Assembly: GCA_963930655.1 (NCBI GenBank)
Contig: OZ005610.1
Coordinates: 3,601,001 to 3,665,000 of the forward strand
Direction of reading: 5' to 3'
From: Myrica gale
Taxonomy: Eukaryota; Streptophyta; Magnoliopsida; Fagales; Myricaceae
DNA length: 64,000 nucleotides
Shown: positions 36,399 to 49,000 of the stretch, piece after piece
Position numbering within the stretch: the stretch's first letter is position 1
Layout: each line of letters starts with the position of its first letter
The notes under the pieces: generated by a model
Seen by the model: the letters and a program-made list of their open reading frames with translations, nothing else
What the model was told of the DNA's origin: nothing
Database searches by the model: none
Position numbers and translations under genes: made by a program

Positions 36399-37062
36399 GC
36401 TGCATGGAGAAGCCGAGGTAGACAGACAACTTGTTGGATATTTGATGGTGGTGGCTTTAAAACACGTCAGCATTTTCCGTTACCATTGCATTGAGAAGGA
36501 GAGTTAACGGAGGGATCTGTTTTTTTTTTTTAAAAAAAAAAACTCGAACTCATGAAAGTAATTGTTAAAATTGTTGCTCGAGGGGTCTAATTGCAACATT
36601 TATGTTACCTCAGGCCTGGGCTGTAGGTGCAATTAAGCCAAAACATAAAACAAAAGAAAAGGTGGTGGTCTCGTGGGTCAGGTTTCGGGTATCCGAGAAA
36701 GTGTCGAGCGGAACTCTTTGGGATCCGGTAACAGTAGTCACTGCCGTACAGGAAAGTGGCCACATTTGTTTTTTGTTCGGGTGAAGAGGCAGCCAACAAG
36801 AAGTTAACAACATAGACGGGAAATTTCCAGAGACGGGGTCAGTGCGCTGGCAGACAGTGGAGAGAAGAAAAGGAAAAAGAGGGGGGAAAAAGAAAAAAAA
36901 CGAAAAGAGAGGTAAAAAGTCGGCAGTGGGTTCGTGGCGCAGGTTTTATAGGAAAGGGGGGATGTGTTGTAAAACGGGGGGATTACAATAAAGAGTAGAA
37001 GTAGCAGTTGTAGAGTAGAACTGAGAAAAAAAAAAGCAGTAGTAGAGTAGAGCAACTGATCT

Positions 37063-40000
37063 ATGAGTAGCGAAAAAGCTCCCTCTGTTCCTTCGGCTTC
37101 TTCTGCTCCGTCGGCGGCTCCTCCTGGCGTTGAGTTCTGCAAGGGCGTCAATGGCCTCGACAAACTCGTCCTCCGCGAACCACGTGGCAGCTCGGCCGAG
37201 GTGCTATAAACGACATCTTCCTCCATTCTTGTTTTACTATTACTATTACTAATTATGTATCCGCGATTTGCGTCTGATCTGAGGGTTGATTTGATATTTC
37301 TTTCTCACTCTAATCCCGGAGAACAAGAAGTTCAATTTTGATTGCTCTTCAAGTGAAAAATTAGTACTTCTTTAGTGCTTTCTGAGCCTCATGAACTCTG
37401 ATCTGCGGCTATATATAAGTATACATGTATTTGTGGATTTACTATAGCGTGTACTAGTAGCTGAGATCTCTGTAAAACAAGTGCTTGATTTGTTGATCTT
37501 CCTTTTTTAATTGGCCAATGCATCTTCGAATTTCGATTGCAAGAGAGGAAAATGATGAGAAACTGATGTATTGTGTAGTTGCGAGAATAATGGATATTGC
37601 CTATTCAAAGTATTTGTACAGTATGTACTGCGTTTGCTAATATCATTTCAAAATTCAAGAGAAACTGGTGGTATGGGGGTTTTGGATAATAAACCTTGAA
37701 AGTTGTCCTTAATTCGATTGGTGCAATGAGCCGTTACTGAGATTGTGGCTACTTAGCTCCTAAATTTGTGGTGAGGGTTGCGGTCTTAGATTCGAGATTC
37801 ATCGAGTGTGTATGCAATTCGCCAAACAGAAGAGAGAAGGAAAACAGACACCACGAACTGTATTGATTGGGGGCCTTCGTTGACAATAGCACTTTTATTG
37901 AGACGATTGAGTGGCATTTTCTGGGTGAGGTTGGTGGATAGAGAGGTGGTGAGGGATGAATGAGGATGAGGTAGAAATAATAAAATGAAAATGGCAGAAG
38001 ACAAGAACAAGGAGTGGAGGGAAAGTGTGGAGAAGCAAAAGAGGGTATTCCGGACGATACTCGGTGTTGACGTTGAAAATTATGGGAAAATCCAGAAAGA
38101 AAAAGCTTGAGACAAGAGTTAAGTGGCTGGTTGGTGGCATCATGAAGTTAACGTGTAGAGAGATTTGTATAACATATCAGTTTTCTTCTCTGCTTGACAT
38201 GACTAGTCATTAGGGGTTTTTTACTTAATATCTTTTACATCCTTACTGGTTTTACTGGATGCTCTCTGCTAGGCTCTTCATCACTTTCATCGCCATACTC
38301 TCTACTCCTTTTGCTTTCCCTGATTCCCTTTTCTTAGGTTTGTCCCCTGGCTTCTGTTGTTGTTAGCTTCCTCCTTAATCATCTACTCTATTCCTTGGTT
38401 TCTCTTACTCTATGGGTCAAAATGCAAGACCACCTCCACAAGTTGCTTCATAGTTCCCTTGTGGAATTGTATTTTTTGTGAAACAATTATGGAAGCATCT
38501 CAAATCCAACACTCGCTGTGAGAATTATTTGAAGTAGTGAAGTGACAATGAAAGGTTGACAAAATGGAGACAAAATAGTTGCAAACAGACAAGTTTTAGC
38601 TGTTTGTTTAAGAACAGAAAGGTTGAGAAGCCAGTAACACGTAGGCTTTATTCAACTTATAATGCTTATGGTAGCTGTGATGGCCAGTATTGAGGAGAGA
38701 ATGAAAGTTAGGTGTCATTCAACTTATAATGCATCTGGTAATGATGATAACTCTAACTCTGACCGTATTTTCAGAGTTATTTTGAGGACCCTCTTCCATA
38801 CATTATCAATCTGAAAACCATTCTCTCATTCTTTATTGAATAGAAACAGTGTATTCTCATTTGATTGAGATTTTCTTGAGGGCTGCTTTGTACATTTCAT
38901 CATGAAGGTGCCAGTAATGTTTAGTGCTCAACAGACTCTCCATCACATTTGCGAAGATAACACCAATCAAGCACATTCACTACCCTCCTCCTCAAGTTGT
39001 CAGTGGTAAGGATTCTTCTATGGGTGGCTTCCCAAACAAAGAAGGACGCCCTAGGCGGGGCTAAAGACCTCCAAATCTGTCTCCAAGGGAAGCTCTCATC
39101 GAAATCCCCAACAAGAAACGAATACTATGATTTCACTGAGAAAACACCATTCTTGGATCTCACCCATCTCATCTTGTCTTCAGCATGACTCCTCAAAACT
39201 TTAGAGTAAAGTAAAGAGAAGAGTGCCGAAGACTCCTCCAAATCCCAATTATTAGCCCTCCTAACAAACTGAATATTCCACGAAGCACTCCCAGAACCCC
39301 TCTCCAAGCAGTCAACAACCATAACATTCTTGCATGCTAGAGAAAACAAAAAAGGAAACATATTCTTTAAGGATCTCCCACCGCACCAACGAAGAGAATA
39401 TCCATATTGAGGTGGGAAGTGGCATGAGAGTCCGTCTCTGGAAGGATTGTCGGTGCGGTGAGAGATCCTTAAAGGATATGTTTCCTTTTTTGTTTTCTCT
39501 AGCATGCAAGAATGCTATGGTTGCTGACTGCTTGGAGAGGGGTTCTGGAGTGCTTCGTGGAATATTCAGTTTGTTAGGAGGGCTAATAATTGGGCTTTGG
39601 AGGAGTTTTCGGCACTCTTCTCTTTACTTTACTCTAAAGTTTCGAGGAGTCATGCTGAAGACAAGATGAGATGTGTGAGATCCAAGAATGGTGTTTTCTC
39701 AGTGAAATCATAGTATTCGTTTCTTGTTGGGGATTTCAATGAGAGCTTCCCTTGGAGACAGATTTGGAGGTCTTTAGCCCCGCCTAGGGCGTCCTTCTTT
39801 GTTTGGGAAGCCACCCATGGAAGAATCCTTACCACTGACAACTTGAGGAGGAGGGGAGTGAATGTGCTTGATTGGTGTTATCTTTGCAAATGTGATGAGG
39901 GGTCTGTTGAGCACATTTTGCTGCACTGTTTGGTTGCTAGGGAGTTGTGGTCCTTAGTGCTCTCTATTATGGATTATGATTGGGTGATGCCTAGGAGGGT

Positions 40001-43000
40001 AGCTGAAGTTATGTTGTGCTGGAAAAAGGGATTTTAAAGACCCTCGGGCCTTAGCTATTTGGAGAATGATCTCTACTTGTATTTGATGGAATTAATGGAG
40101 AGAGAGAAATGGAAGTTGTTTTGAGGGTGTGGCTGTGTCCATGGAGGGTTTGAGGGGCATTTTTTTGCAGTCCTTCTTGTGGGTGAATGCCATGTTGGGT
40201 TCTCCTTTTTTAGAGCTTTTAGATTTCATTAGTTTTCTAGCTTGATTGGTCTAGAGGTCTTAGTATAGTCCTTTGTACTGTTCCTTCTATTCCCTTTTCT
40301 TTCAATAAAATTGTCTTACTTATAAAAAAAAAATGTATCTTGATTGAGTTATATAAGCAAAAGAGTTGCTTTGAAATCAGTTAGGCATGGGAATGCTGTC
40401 AACCACTCATTGAGTTTCTGTGCACTTTGCTATTGTTCTTCATTTATCTCAGCTGACATCTAATCATATGTTTCTCATGCACAAAACTTTGTACCAAAAA
40501 TATATCAATGCTTGTCATGATTCTGATTACAGATTATCATATTCTTAGCCATTTTTTTCCGTAGTTTAGATATGTGAGTTCATTTGGGTTTTCCAGGTGT
40601 ATCTATATGGGGGTCATGTGACATCTTGGAAGAATGACCATGGGGAGGAGTTGCTCTTTGTCAGTAGTAAGGTGCTATTTTTGTGCATTTATTTATTTAT
40701 GTTGATTTTCTAGCCAATGCGAACAGCAGTCTCTTTTTATTTAAGAAGGAGCTGGCAGTATTTAATCTCAACTTTTTACATGTTCTGTTCTGGCCAACCT
40801 CTTATTTAGTTGCCTCTCTCACAACAAAGACTCTTCTAAGCTTCAGTATAACATCTCACACTTGCAAGCATTTTATGTGAATGTATTCCCTGTTCTGGAT
40901 TAGTAAATCCCAGAATGATAGCGAAATTTGGATAGCTTGAGATCAAGATAGTATGCTGCAGATCAGGGTGGTGATATTTGAGGACACAGATCGTTAAAAT
41001 TGGCAATATAATTTTTCTATGATAGTTATTCCGGAGACTTCTCTCTGGGTCTCGATGATGGACAAGAATATCAGTGCACATCTAGTGTCCTGTCACCCAA
41101 ATATGTAATACTCATGTGATAAATAGAAAATGGAGTTGCATAATTTAAAAAATAAGAACAACAGAAAAATTAAGCAGTTTAATCTTGCAAAATTAGCCTG
41201 CTGTGCTAACCTGCAATTTTTGTTATACATGTATTTTACTTGTCTTTTATATATATATGGTGGAAAATAACCCTCAGTAACAAGTTTACATACTTCATTT
41301 CTATCCGTTCATGGAAATAATGTGAAAGGAACTGAATGGTGTTTGTGACATAGATCGTTTCCACCTAGTAGGAAGTGGTTAAATTTGTCCACCCTATTAG
41401 TAATAAGTCACCTCAAGTTAATTTATGCTACGTCTTGTGCAGGCTGTTTTTAAGCCTCCAAAGGCTATTCGGGGAGGAATTCCAATATGCTTTCCTCAGG
41501 TATGTTCTTGACAGTTCCCTTTTCTGCTTGATTTAGTGGCATTCATCATCGTAAGTGAAATTGCCTCTGTATATGCAGTTTAGCAATTTCGGTCCACTTG
41601 AGCAACATGGTTTTGCAAGAAACAGGCTTTGGATAGTTGACACTGACCCACCTCCTTTTCCAACTACTACTACTAGTAAGACATTCGTTGATTTAATCCT
41701 TAAGCCTTCTGAAGAAGATATGAAGATATGGCCTCACAGGCAAGTGCCTAAAAGCATTTTTCACTATCCTATTTCTTGTGTTTCTGAAAATAGATGATTG
41801 ATTCTGATTGCAATCTTCATTTCCTTCTGAATATTTTTAATTTATGTCTCTCCATTAATTTTAGTTTTGAGTTCCGTCTGAGGGTAGCACTGGGCCCTGG
41901 AGGAGATCTGATGTTGACATCTCGCATCAGGAATACCAGCACTGATGGGAAGCCGTTATCGTTCACCTTTGCATATCACACTTATTTGTCTGTTTCAGAT
42001 ATCAGGTGATTAACAACCTTGGTATGCTTGTTTACTTTATCACAGGGCTGTTGGGCGATAGTTATTCTAGCAGAGTGGTTATCACACATATATCTGGATA
42101 TACCAAGGTTTAACCAAATAAGTTAAAGGTCATAATAATCTTTGGCTGAACTTTGGTGAGGAGCATGAAACTTTTAACCTGATTCTAATGCATAGGTTGA
42201 ATTCAGATCGGAAATAATTGTATCCATGCTATGGGCTTATGTTTCCAGTAGTTGTTATTTGATTGGAGTGTAGTCTGAGGACTATACGTCATGCCACAAG
42301 GAGGTCCACAAAGCAAAGAACTGTGTTTAAATTTAAGTTATGCGATTATAGTGAAGATAGGGTTCAAGTCCCACTGATGCATTTATAACTTGCTAATTGA
42401 AAATTGTTATGACGAGTCTCCCCCAAAACAAAACGAAAAAGAAGAACAAAAAAAAGGAGGTAGGGGAGAAGAGAAAAAAACCATTTGGAGGAAATTTTTG
42501 TTGGGGGTCATTTTCAAATTCGTCAATTTCTCTTCTGCTCACTATAAAATTCACTGGGTATGTTTTGAGCACTGTACAAGCAGGTATAATGTTTTTCCAG
42601 TTCTTTTGTGCTTTCAGACTTGCCACTATTTTTGGATAACACATAGTTGAATTGATAATCTGCTGTTTCTGAGTCGATGTAATAGCTTAGTTGATTGTGT
42701 CCAGTGAAGTTCGGGTAGAAGGACTGGAGACAATGGATTATCTGGACAACTTGCAGAATAGGGAGCGTTTCACTGAACAAGGGGATGCTATAACATTTGA
42801 ATCAGAAGTGAGTTTAATATGCAGTTCCTGTGTTTCTTATGTCTGTTTGATTCTCATGCTTTTATAACATTGTCTTTGTGAAATAGGTGGACAAGATATA
42901 TCTTAGTACTCCTACAAAGATTGCTATTCTGGATCATGAAAAGAAGAGGACATTTGTTCTGCGCAAAGATGGGCTTCCAGATGCTGGTAACTTCAACGAT

Positions 43001-43709
43001 AATCTGCCGCTCTGTAATAAGATATTTACTCCTGTAATTGGGGCTTGAGTTGAGTGTATTGTTCACGTGAAGTTTAATTGTGTACGCGATTCGAGTTTTC
43101 TTCTCAAAACTAGCCTGGGTCTCTTTTCTACATTAGACAATTGGCCCTTCATTTTATCACGATATATGAATGAAGAGATGCCTAGGATTGACTACTGGAA
43201 AGGACATCCCTCCAGTCGATATGCTTCTACTAAAATATAAGCAGATACCATGAATATAGATTATTTTAGGACGAATGAAATGCCGAAAATGGTCTTTAAA
43301 AGTTAAGGGAAACTTGAAACCTTTGGAATCAAATAATGTAGCAAAAGCCTAACCTAGGGTGTCAATTTTTGTTTAGACATCCTCATTTGGAATGCTTCAA
43401 AAAAATTTGAACTTCCTGAATCGCTATTTGACTTCCTTACTATGTCCATCTAACTTCTAGGTTTTGTAATTTATACTGTCTTTTCCTCATGCAGTGGTGT
43501 GGAATCCCTGGGATAAGAAGGCGAAGGCTATGGCTGATTTTGGAGATGAGGAGTACAAGCATATGCTGTGCGTGGAGGCTGCTGTTGTTGAGAAACCTAT
43601 CACACTAAAGCCTGGCGAGGAGTGGAAAGGGAGGCAGGAGCTTTCTGCTGTTCCCTCCAGTTACTGTAGTGGGCAACTCGATCCTCATAAAGTGCTCCAG
43701 AGTAGCTGA
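37063..43709 (+). CDS. Glucose-6-phosphate 1-epimerase (aldose-1-epimerase fold)
   Basis: Eight exons: 37063-37200, 40597-40671, 41443-41499, 41579-41739, 41865-42005, 42705-42807, 42887-42986 and 43495-43709. They join in frame to 329 residues, the usual length. The enzyme interconverts the alpha and beta anomers of glucose 6-phosphate, probably in the cytosol since no clear transit peptide is seen. Family signatures are YGGHVTSWK, PKAIRGGIPICFPQF, LEQHGFARNRLW, TFAYHTYLSVSDI with candidate catalytic His182, and MLCVEAA with candidate catalytic Glu286. Intron 1 is 3.4 kb and hosts a palindromic LINE. Intron 4 has a GC donor (CACAG|GCAAGT). The first donor (GAG|GTGCTA) is weak but keeps the frame. 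The gene looks intact. Confidence 0.92.
38925..40331 (+). mobile_element. LINE insertion with a 465-bp inverted duplication
   Basis: The stretch 39449-39913 (plus) is the near-identical reverse complement of 38925-39390, with a spacer of about 58 bp. Both encode the same LINE segment (SLKxMFPFLFSLACKN on each strand). Only the plus-strand part continues through the zf-RVT-like region (ASFFVWEATHGRILT, then VLDWCYLCKCDEGSVEHILL) to a 3' end CTTACTTAT followed by ten A at 40331. It is heavily truncated and broken by stops and frameshifts. The 9-mer TTGATTGAG occurs at 38861-38869 and 40340-40348, near but not abutting the ends. Confidence 0.85.
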
Positions 43710-46700
43710 AAGATCCATCATTCTGGACCATATTCTGTACAGGTACTTTTTGGCTGGAAGTTCACAGCCCCTATGCTGAAAATCTATTCCATACATTCCA
43801 ACACCGACATTCAATATTGCTATATATTCGAGAAGGCCTTGCTCGGATGTCTAAACAGAAGATTGCATACAATAAGGCTACATAGATTATATTTATTCTG
43901 TTTTGTAAGTGTCAATACATGCTGATTGCCCTAATAGTTGTGTGTGGTTGTTTTATGTTCAGCTATAACGGCGATGCCTAGTCATACCATACTAAAAGAA
44001 TCAAAGTCCCAGCCCCTAACCCACAATATGATTTGCCATTGGTGAAATAGTGACTGATGGACATTTATCCGTGACTTAATGCAGCCATAAAAAGTATAAC
44101 CTATAAAATGAATAGACTGACTCCAAGTCTAGCTTGCCTTTTCAAAAAACAGAAATCTCTCCAGTCTAGTTGGCAAAACTGCTACTTTTCATTTGCTACA
44201 AATAGTTCCTTCCTACATTTAAGCTTGTTTGTCTCGTCTTATGAACTGCGCTACTATCTCGCTCTATTCGTTTCTTAAAATTTAAACACTTCTCCTTTTG
44301 CTTTCTAAGCTGGGTGGTCATGAATTCCCGTGCATTCTAAAATCAAAGAAAACAAATATTATACCTCCTAGAAAACTGTTTGACACTAAAGATAAGTGGG
44401 TTCTCTATTTTTTTTTTGATAAGTGATAAGTGGGTTCTCTATTGCCTCCCAATACAACATCACGCACTTATATTAGGCATCCACTCGTGGGCATATGTTC
44501 TGTGGATTTAGTGCTAATTGTTTAATTGGTTGTTCTCTTTTGCTTATTGTCAAAAGTACCACAGTTCCTTCTATTTGGTTGGGAAACCTTGATACTTTCA
44601 TGCTCAACTTTCGTAGTTTTGTGATCCCTACAGATGCGGACTATCCAATGTTCAATATTTGTTGTTGACTTGCTTCTAGTAAGCTCTGTTCCTCGAAACA
44701 GCTGTTAGGTTTTGTTTTAACGGTAGTCTTTTACCTGTATTAATTGATTTCTCCTTTTTGAATCCGTGGTATTTATTCGTGGAGGTTTTACTGACTGACA
44801 CTTTAGTTCAAGAAGGTTTGCTGACAAAGAACCTTGTTCTGCAGGTACTTTGTTACAACATGTAGATGGATCGTGACCGCATCTTCTGTCCCGTGTTTGT
44901 TCTTAAAAAACTTACATAGTATTGGGTGGAAAGGTGAATTTAGTAGTAGAGATTGCTTGTCAAATAATTTGTTGCTTTAAGGGGACTCCTTTTTCTTTCT
45001 TCCTTTGTTTTTTTGGTTGGGAGGGAGATGGTGGGGGTCATACGCACGGGAGACTAAGTACCTTCCATTTCGATGAAGCGTCTTCTGTTGGAAATTGGCT
45101 CCCTTTTAATTGGGGCCATTGGGTTCTGTAATTCCTCAATATCCAGACCTTGTTCTGTGATTTTCCGGTGACAGAGACACATTGAGCAGAGCCTTGAATT
45201 TATATTTTGTGCCCAATACAAGATAAGGAGGTTGAAAAATGCATGATATGACGTTATACAGGGGCCATGCTTAGTTTTTGGCAGCCTCTGGATGCGGCAT
45301 AGAAGAGTCAGACGGGGCGGCTTTTTTGTTTCATAAAAAGGTCTGGAGGATTGTCCACATCCAAATTATGGGATATTATCATTTAATCTTCCAAATTATT
45401 CATAATAAATCAACGAGAAAAATAGAACATAAATAAAAGAATGATTGTGCTTTAGGCACTTGGTGGTTTTGGTACGCCGATAGAATTTTTTATTATAGCC
45501 GCACAAGTTGATAGAAAATGACCCTTGTGTCGGTTAGAGACTCAATTCAACTAGATACGAGAATTCTTCAAGAGATCTTAAGTTCTACACCTCCTTTCGC
45601 TTCAGTTAGCAAAAATACAGGATTTTCACCTGTAAGATAGTGTCCTTCAATCGTTGAAGAAGTTGGCTGGTAAATTCTGTTATCGGAGCTTGGCCCGAAC
45701 ATCGACTTATTAGGGTTTTTGCTGCTTCTGTAAACAGCAATGGCCATTCTCATTTTCTACAAATCAAGCTTAATTCGGGTCATTCTTTTATATATTCGCT
45801 TTGGGAAGAAGACGGTGGAGGCGTTGTTCATTTTGAAACTCATCCTTCATGACAACGATTGCAACGGCCGAGCGAGCCACGTGAACTTCTTTTATTTGGT
45901 CAATGTTTCAATATATTCCAATATTCCTCATTAGTTGGTATGTTCTTTGGCCGACGTTAGGCAATGTACAGATATTCCCTATTCTTTTCACTGTACAACG
46001 GATCGATGTTTAGAGAGAGAAAAAAAAATTAAAAAAACCGGAGCCAGCATAGCATGTTATACTTGATCCATGTTTATCCTATGTTTTCAAGTCCAACACG
46101 CGAAACCCAACGAATAAGACAACGACCTCATGTCTCATGATTTAAGAAAGGATGTCAAGAGCAAATAATGTAACCAATTTCAGCTTCATAACTGGCGATG
46201 ACAGCTTGCGAGAATCAATGTGCTGATAGACTCATCCACATGAACGTTGAAGATAATGCGGCGGCGGTCCAGTAGCCATGCATGTTGGCTTGTATTATTT
46301 TTGTTTCACGGGGCTAAATCAAAGTCAACAGTCGATGATCGGAATATTAGGTAGCTTGATGTTGGCTTGTCTTGTCCTTGTCATGCCGCTGTTTTTATTA
46401 GTTCGGTTGCACATGCCTCCAAGCTAGCTTTGGAATTTGGATCTCTGCTGATATAGCGATTCTTCTGGTGTTTTGCTGGCAACTTCATGTTCTGGTGATC
46501 AAGGGGTTTAGAAATGCTCATGTGAATATGTGATGGTCGACATTAAAACTATATTGGTCCGTACTAGCATGGATAGATTAATCTACGGCATAAGTTGGCC
46601 GGTAACTGAGAGGCGTGCGGTCTGGTTCTGTCCAAATATACAATAGTCTATGATCTACATTCATCCTCAAATAATGTGCAGCCCCCCAAATTTTGCGCTT

Positions 46701-47530
46701 GTTTGTTACAGCAGATGTCACGTTTGAAGATGCATCCATCATTGCACCTTCTACATGCATTTAAATGCATGTGGGAGCAAACCACTTGCTCAAATGGAAA
46801 TCGAATGGTTAAATAAGCGTCACGTCATAATTTCATTCACCTCTTAATTGCTCAAATTAACGGCAAAACGTCAACATTAAGGGTGAGAAAACCCGAATTT
46901 GCTGCTTTTAAATTTAAACCCAAATCTGCTCCGAAACCAATGGTGGTTTTGTAAGGCCAACATTCTCAAATTAAGGATGTCAGATTCACTGTGATTGAGT
47001 TGGCGGAGGTGCAGATTTACTGTGAGCTGGGTCAACTTAATGAGAACCAAATTATCACCCAACATTCAACATGGATATCAGACTGCTCAGGAGAAAAAAA
47101 ATGGATATCATATTTGTCCTTTCTTTCCTCGCTGCCCAACATGTTCATTATCCTATGCATTATTGCCAGAGATCCTACCAACCAGAGAATGCATCCATTA
47201 ATTTCTTTTTTCCCCAGTGGTCCAATCACTCGTAAAAGCTTCCCACCAATGGTATACGCAACTTATTTTCTATGTGCTAGAGAATGACAACAGAATACGT
47301 GAGATGTCACCCTGTCTTGATCCATGTGTCGTCACCAAAACTTTCGCCACAGTGTGAGACTCCTGCTTCTTGGACTTTTGGAAAAGCAGCTTCTATGGCC
47401 GAAAGCAAATTTGATAAACCAAGGCCAGAGCGTCCCTTCAGGATCCTCATTTCTTTATTTCAACTTCCACTACTATTCTTTACGCTTTCCACCTTTAGGT
47501 CATTTCTCACTAGTCCTTTTTGTCTTCAAA
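43710..47530. other. Intergenic region between the epimerase and peroxidase genes
   Basis: No gene model was supported. A 61-codon minus frame at 45568-45753 reads plausibly but was not recognised. TTAGGGTTT (a telobox on the minus strand) lies at its start. Two tiny poly(A) inserts with direct repeats lie at 44391-44442 and, more weakly, 47071-47110. Confidence 0.3.
44391..44442 (-). mobile_element. 16-bp LINE 3'-end insert between 18-bp direct repeats
   Basis: GATAAGTGGGTTCTCTAT occurs at 44391-44408 and again at 44425-44442. The 16-bp insert, read on the minus strand, is ACTTATC followed by nine A, identical to the 3' terminus of the LINE ending at 22372. Confidence 0.65.
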
Positions 47531-47537
47531 TTTCTTG

Positions 47538-47545
47538 TATAAATA
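47538..47545 (+). promoter_or_regulatory. TATA box of the peroxidase gene
   Basis: TATAAATA lies 46 bp upstream of the start codon at 47592. This implies a short leader of roughly 15-20 nt, common for such genes. Confidence 0.6.
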
Positions 47546-47591
47546 ACTCTTCAACCCCACAAAGCATGCAAAAGACAGCAGCAAAAATATC

Positions 47592-49000
47592 ATGGAAACT
47601 CGCAGCCAGCTCGTTCTGTTGTCATGTTTGTTTCTTTCTCTCCTCCTAACGTCTAGTACTACAGCTCAACTTCGCAGTGACTTCTACCAAAACACATGCC
47701 CGAACGTGGAATCCTTAGTCCGATCAGCTGTCACACAGAAGTTCCAGCAGACCTTTGTGACTGCTCAAGCCACTCTTCGGCTCTTTTTCCACGACTGCTT
47801 TGTCAGGGTTTGTAGCCTAATTATATACATAACGATTTGTGGTTTTTTCATTTGTGCAATCTTTGGTTGGTGAGTTTGCAAAGATGTTATGTAGCAGTGG
47901 TGATATTGATAGTTGCTTCTTCTGGTGTAGGGCTGTGATGCTTCAGTGTTACTTACGTCACCAACTAATCAAGCAGAGAAGGATCACCCTGATGACCTCT
48001 CTCTTGCTGGTGATGGATTTGATACTGTGATCAAAGCTAAGGCAGCTGTTGACAGCGATCCTCAGTGCAGAAACAAAGTTTCCTGTGCTGATATACTAGC
48101 TCTTGCAACTAGAGATGTGGTAGTATTGGTACGCGAGCTTTCTACATGAAACCCTAGCAATTTTGTCATTTTCAGGAGGAAATTTGAAAGCAAGTGCTTA
48201 AGGGTTTTCTACTTTCCAAACAAATCTGAAATAATATATACACTATTTAGCTCCTACAATCATATGATTAAGCATCATTCCATGGTAAAATAATTCTGTA
48301 TGATTCACCCAAAGCATGACATATTGTCGTACAGACTGGGGGACCATCTTACACGGTCGAACTGGGGAGACGAGATGGGAGGATTTCTACGATTGCCAGT
48401 GTTCAACGACATCTTCCCCACCCGGATTTCAATTTAGACGAGCTCAATGCCATGTTTTCCTCTAATGGTCTCACGCAGACAGACATGATTGCATTATCAG
48501 GTACCTGAAGTACTCTTTCAAGCGCCTTGTTCTAGCCCTTGATCAATAAATATGCTATATAAACAGGCTTCTGAAGTTTTCTGTTTCTGTTAGGTGCGCA
48601 CACGATTGGTGCCTCTCATTGCAGCCGTTTCTCCAAAAGAATTTACGGATTCAGCCCAACAAACCGGATTGACCCGACGCTAAATTTCGCTTATGCTTTG
48701 CAACTAAGACAGATGTGTCCACTAGGAGTTGACCCCAGAATCGCCATTAGTATGGACCCAGACACGCCTCGGACATTCGACAATGCCTACTACAAAAACC
48801 TTCAGCAAGGAAAGGGTCTCTTCATCTCTGATCAGGTATTGTTTACAGATACAAGATCAAGGTCCACGGTCAACTCATTTGCATCAAACAATGCAGCTTT
48901 TCAACAGGCCTTTGTGAGTGCTATTACCAAACTCGGCAGAGTAGGGGTTAAGACGGGAAATCAAGGTGAGATTCGGCAAGATTGCTCAAGCGTGAACTAG
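47592..49000 (+). CDS. Class III peroxidase, secreted
   Basis: Four exons, 47592-47807, 47931-48128, 48335-48500 and 48594-49000, the classical class III layout, join to 328 residues. A signal peptide (about 1-25, ending SSTTA) precedes [12 protein letters not shown]. The haem peroxidase active site is complete: Arg63 and distal His67 in LRLFFHDCF, proximal His196 in [21 protein letters not shown] and [15 protein letters not shown] are family signatures. The end [13 protein letters not shown] supplies the last disulphide Cys. The protein should act in the cell wall or apoplast, using hydrogen peroxide to oxidise phenolics, for example in lignification. The sequence style resembles the Arabidopsis PRX16/45/50/51 group, though the exact orthologue was not determined. 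No breaks seen. Confidence 0.95.

Larger units (their letters stand above)
33901..36639. mobile_element. 2.7-kb long-TIR element, Mutator-like, with nested MITEs
   Basis: The first and last 120 bp or so are imperfect inverted repeats. Left GGTTTAATTGCACTTACA matches right GGCTTAATTGCACCTACA, and both continue through ATGTTGCAATTAG, GATCCCTCCGTTAA and TTTTAAAGCCAC. Flanks AAAATGTAA and AAAACATAA could be a decayed duplication. No transposase frame was seen. Frames at 34069-34374 and 35922-36194 are host-like in composition and may be captured gene pieces (Pack-MULE style), but no family was recognised. Confidence 0.6.
32100..36800. other. Intergenic region between villin and the epimerase gene
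   Basis: No intact host gene was found. It contains a SINE (33055-33157), a short MITE (33421-33594) and a 2.7-kb long-inverted-repeat element (33901-36639) with two nested MITE copies. A TTTA repeat lies at about 32467-32487. Confidence 0.5.

Noticed and set aside
39125..39669. Two opposed genes around 39.4 kb
   Set aside because: Both frames encode the same LINE segment on opposite arms of an inverted duplication.
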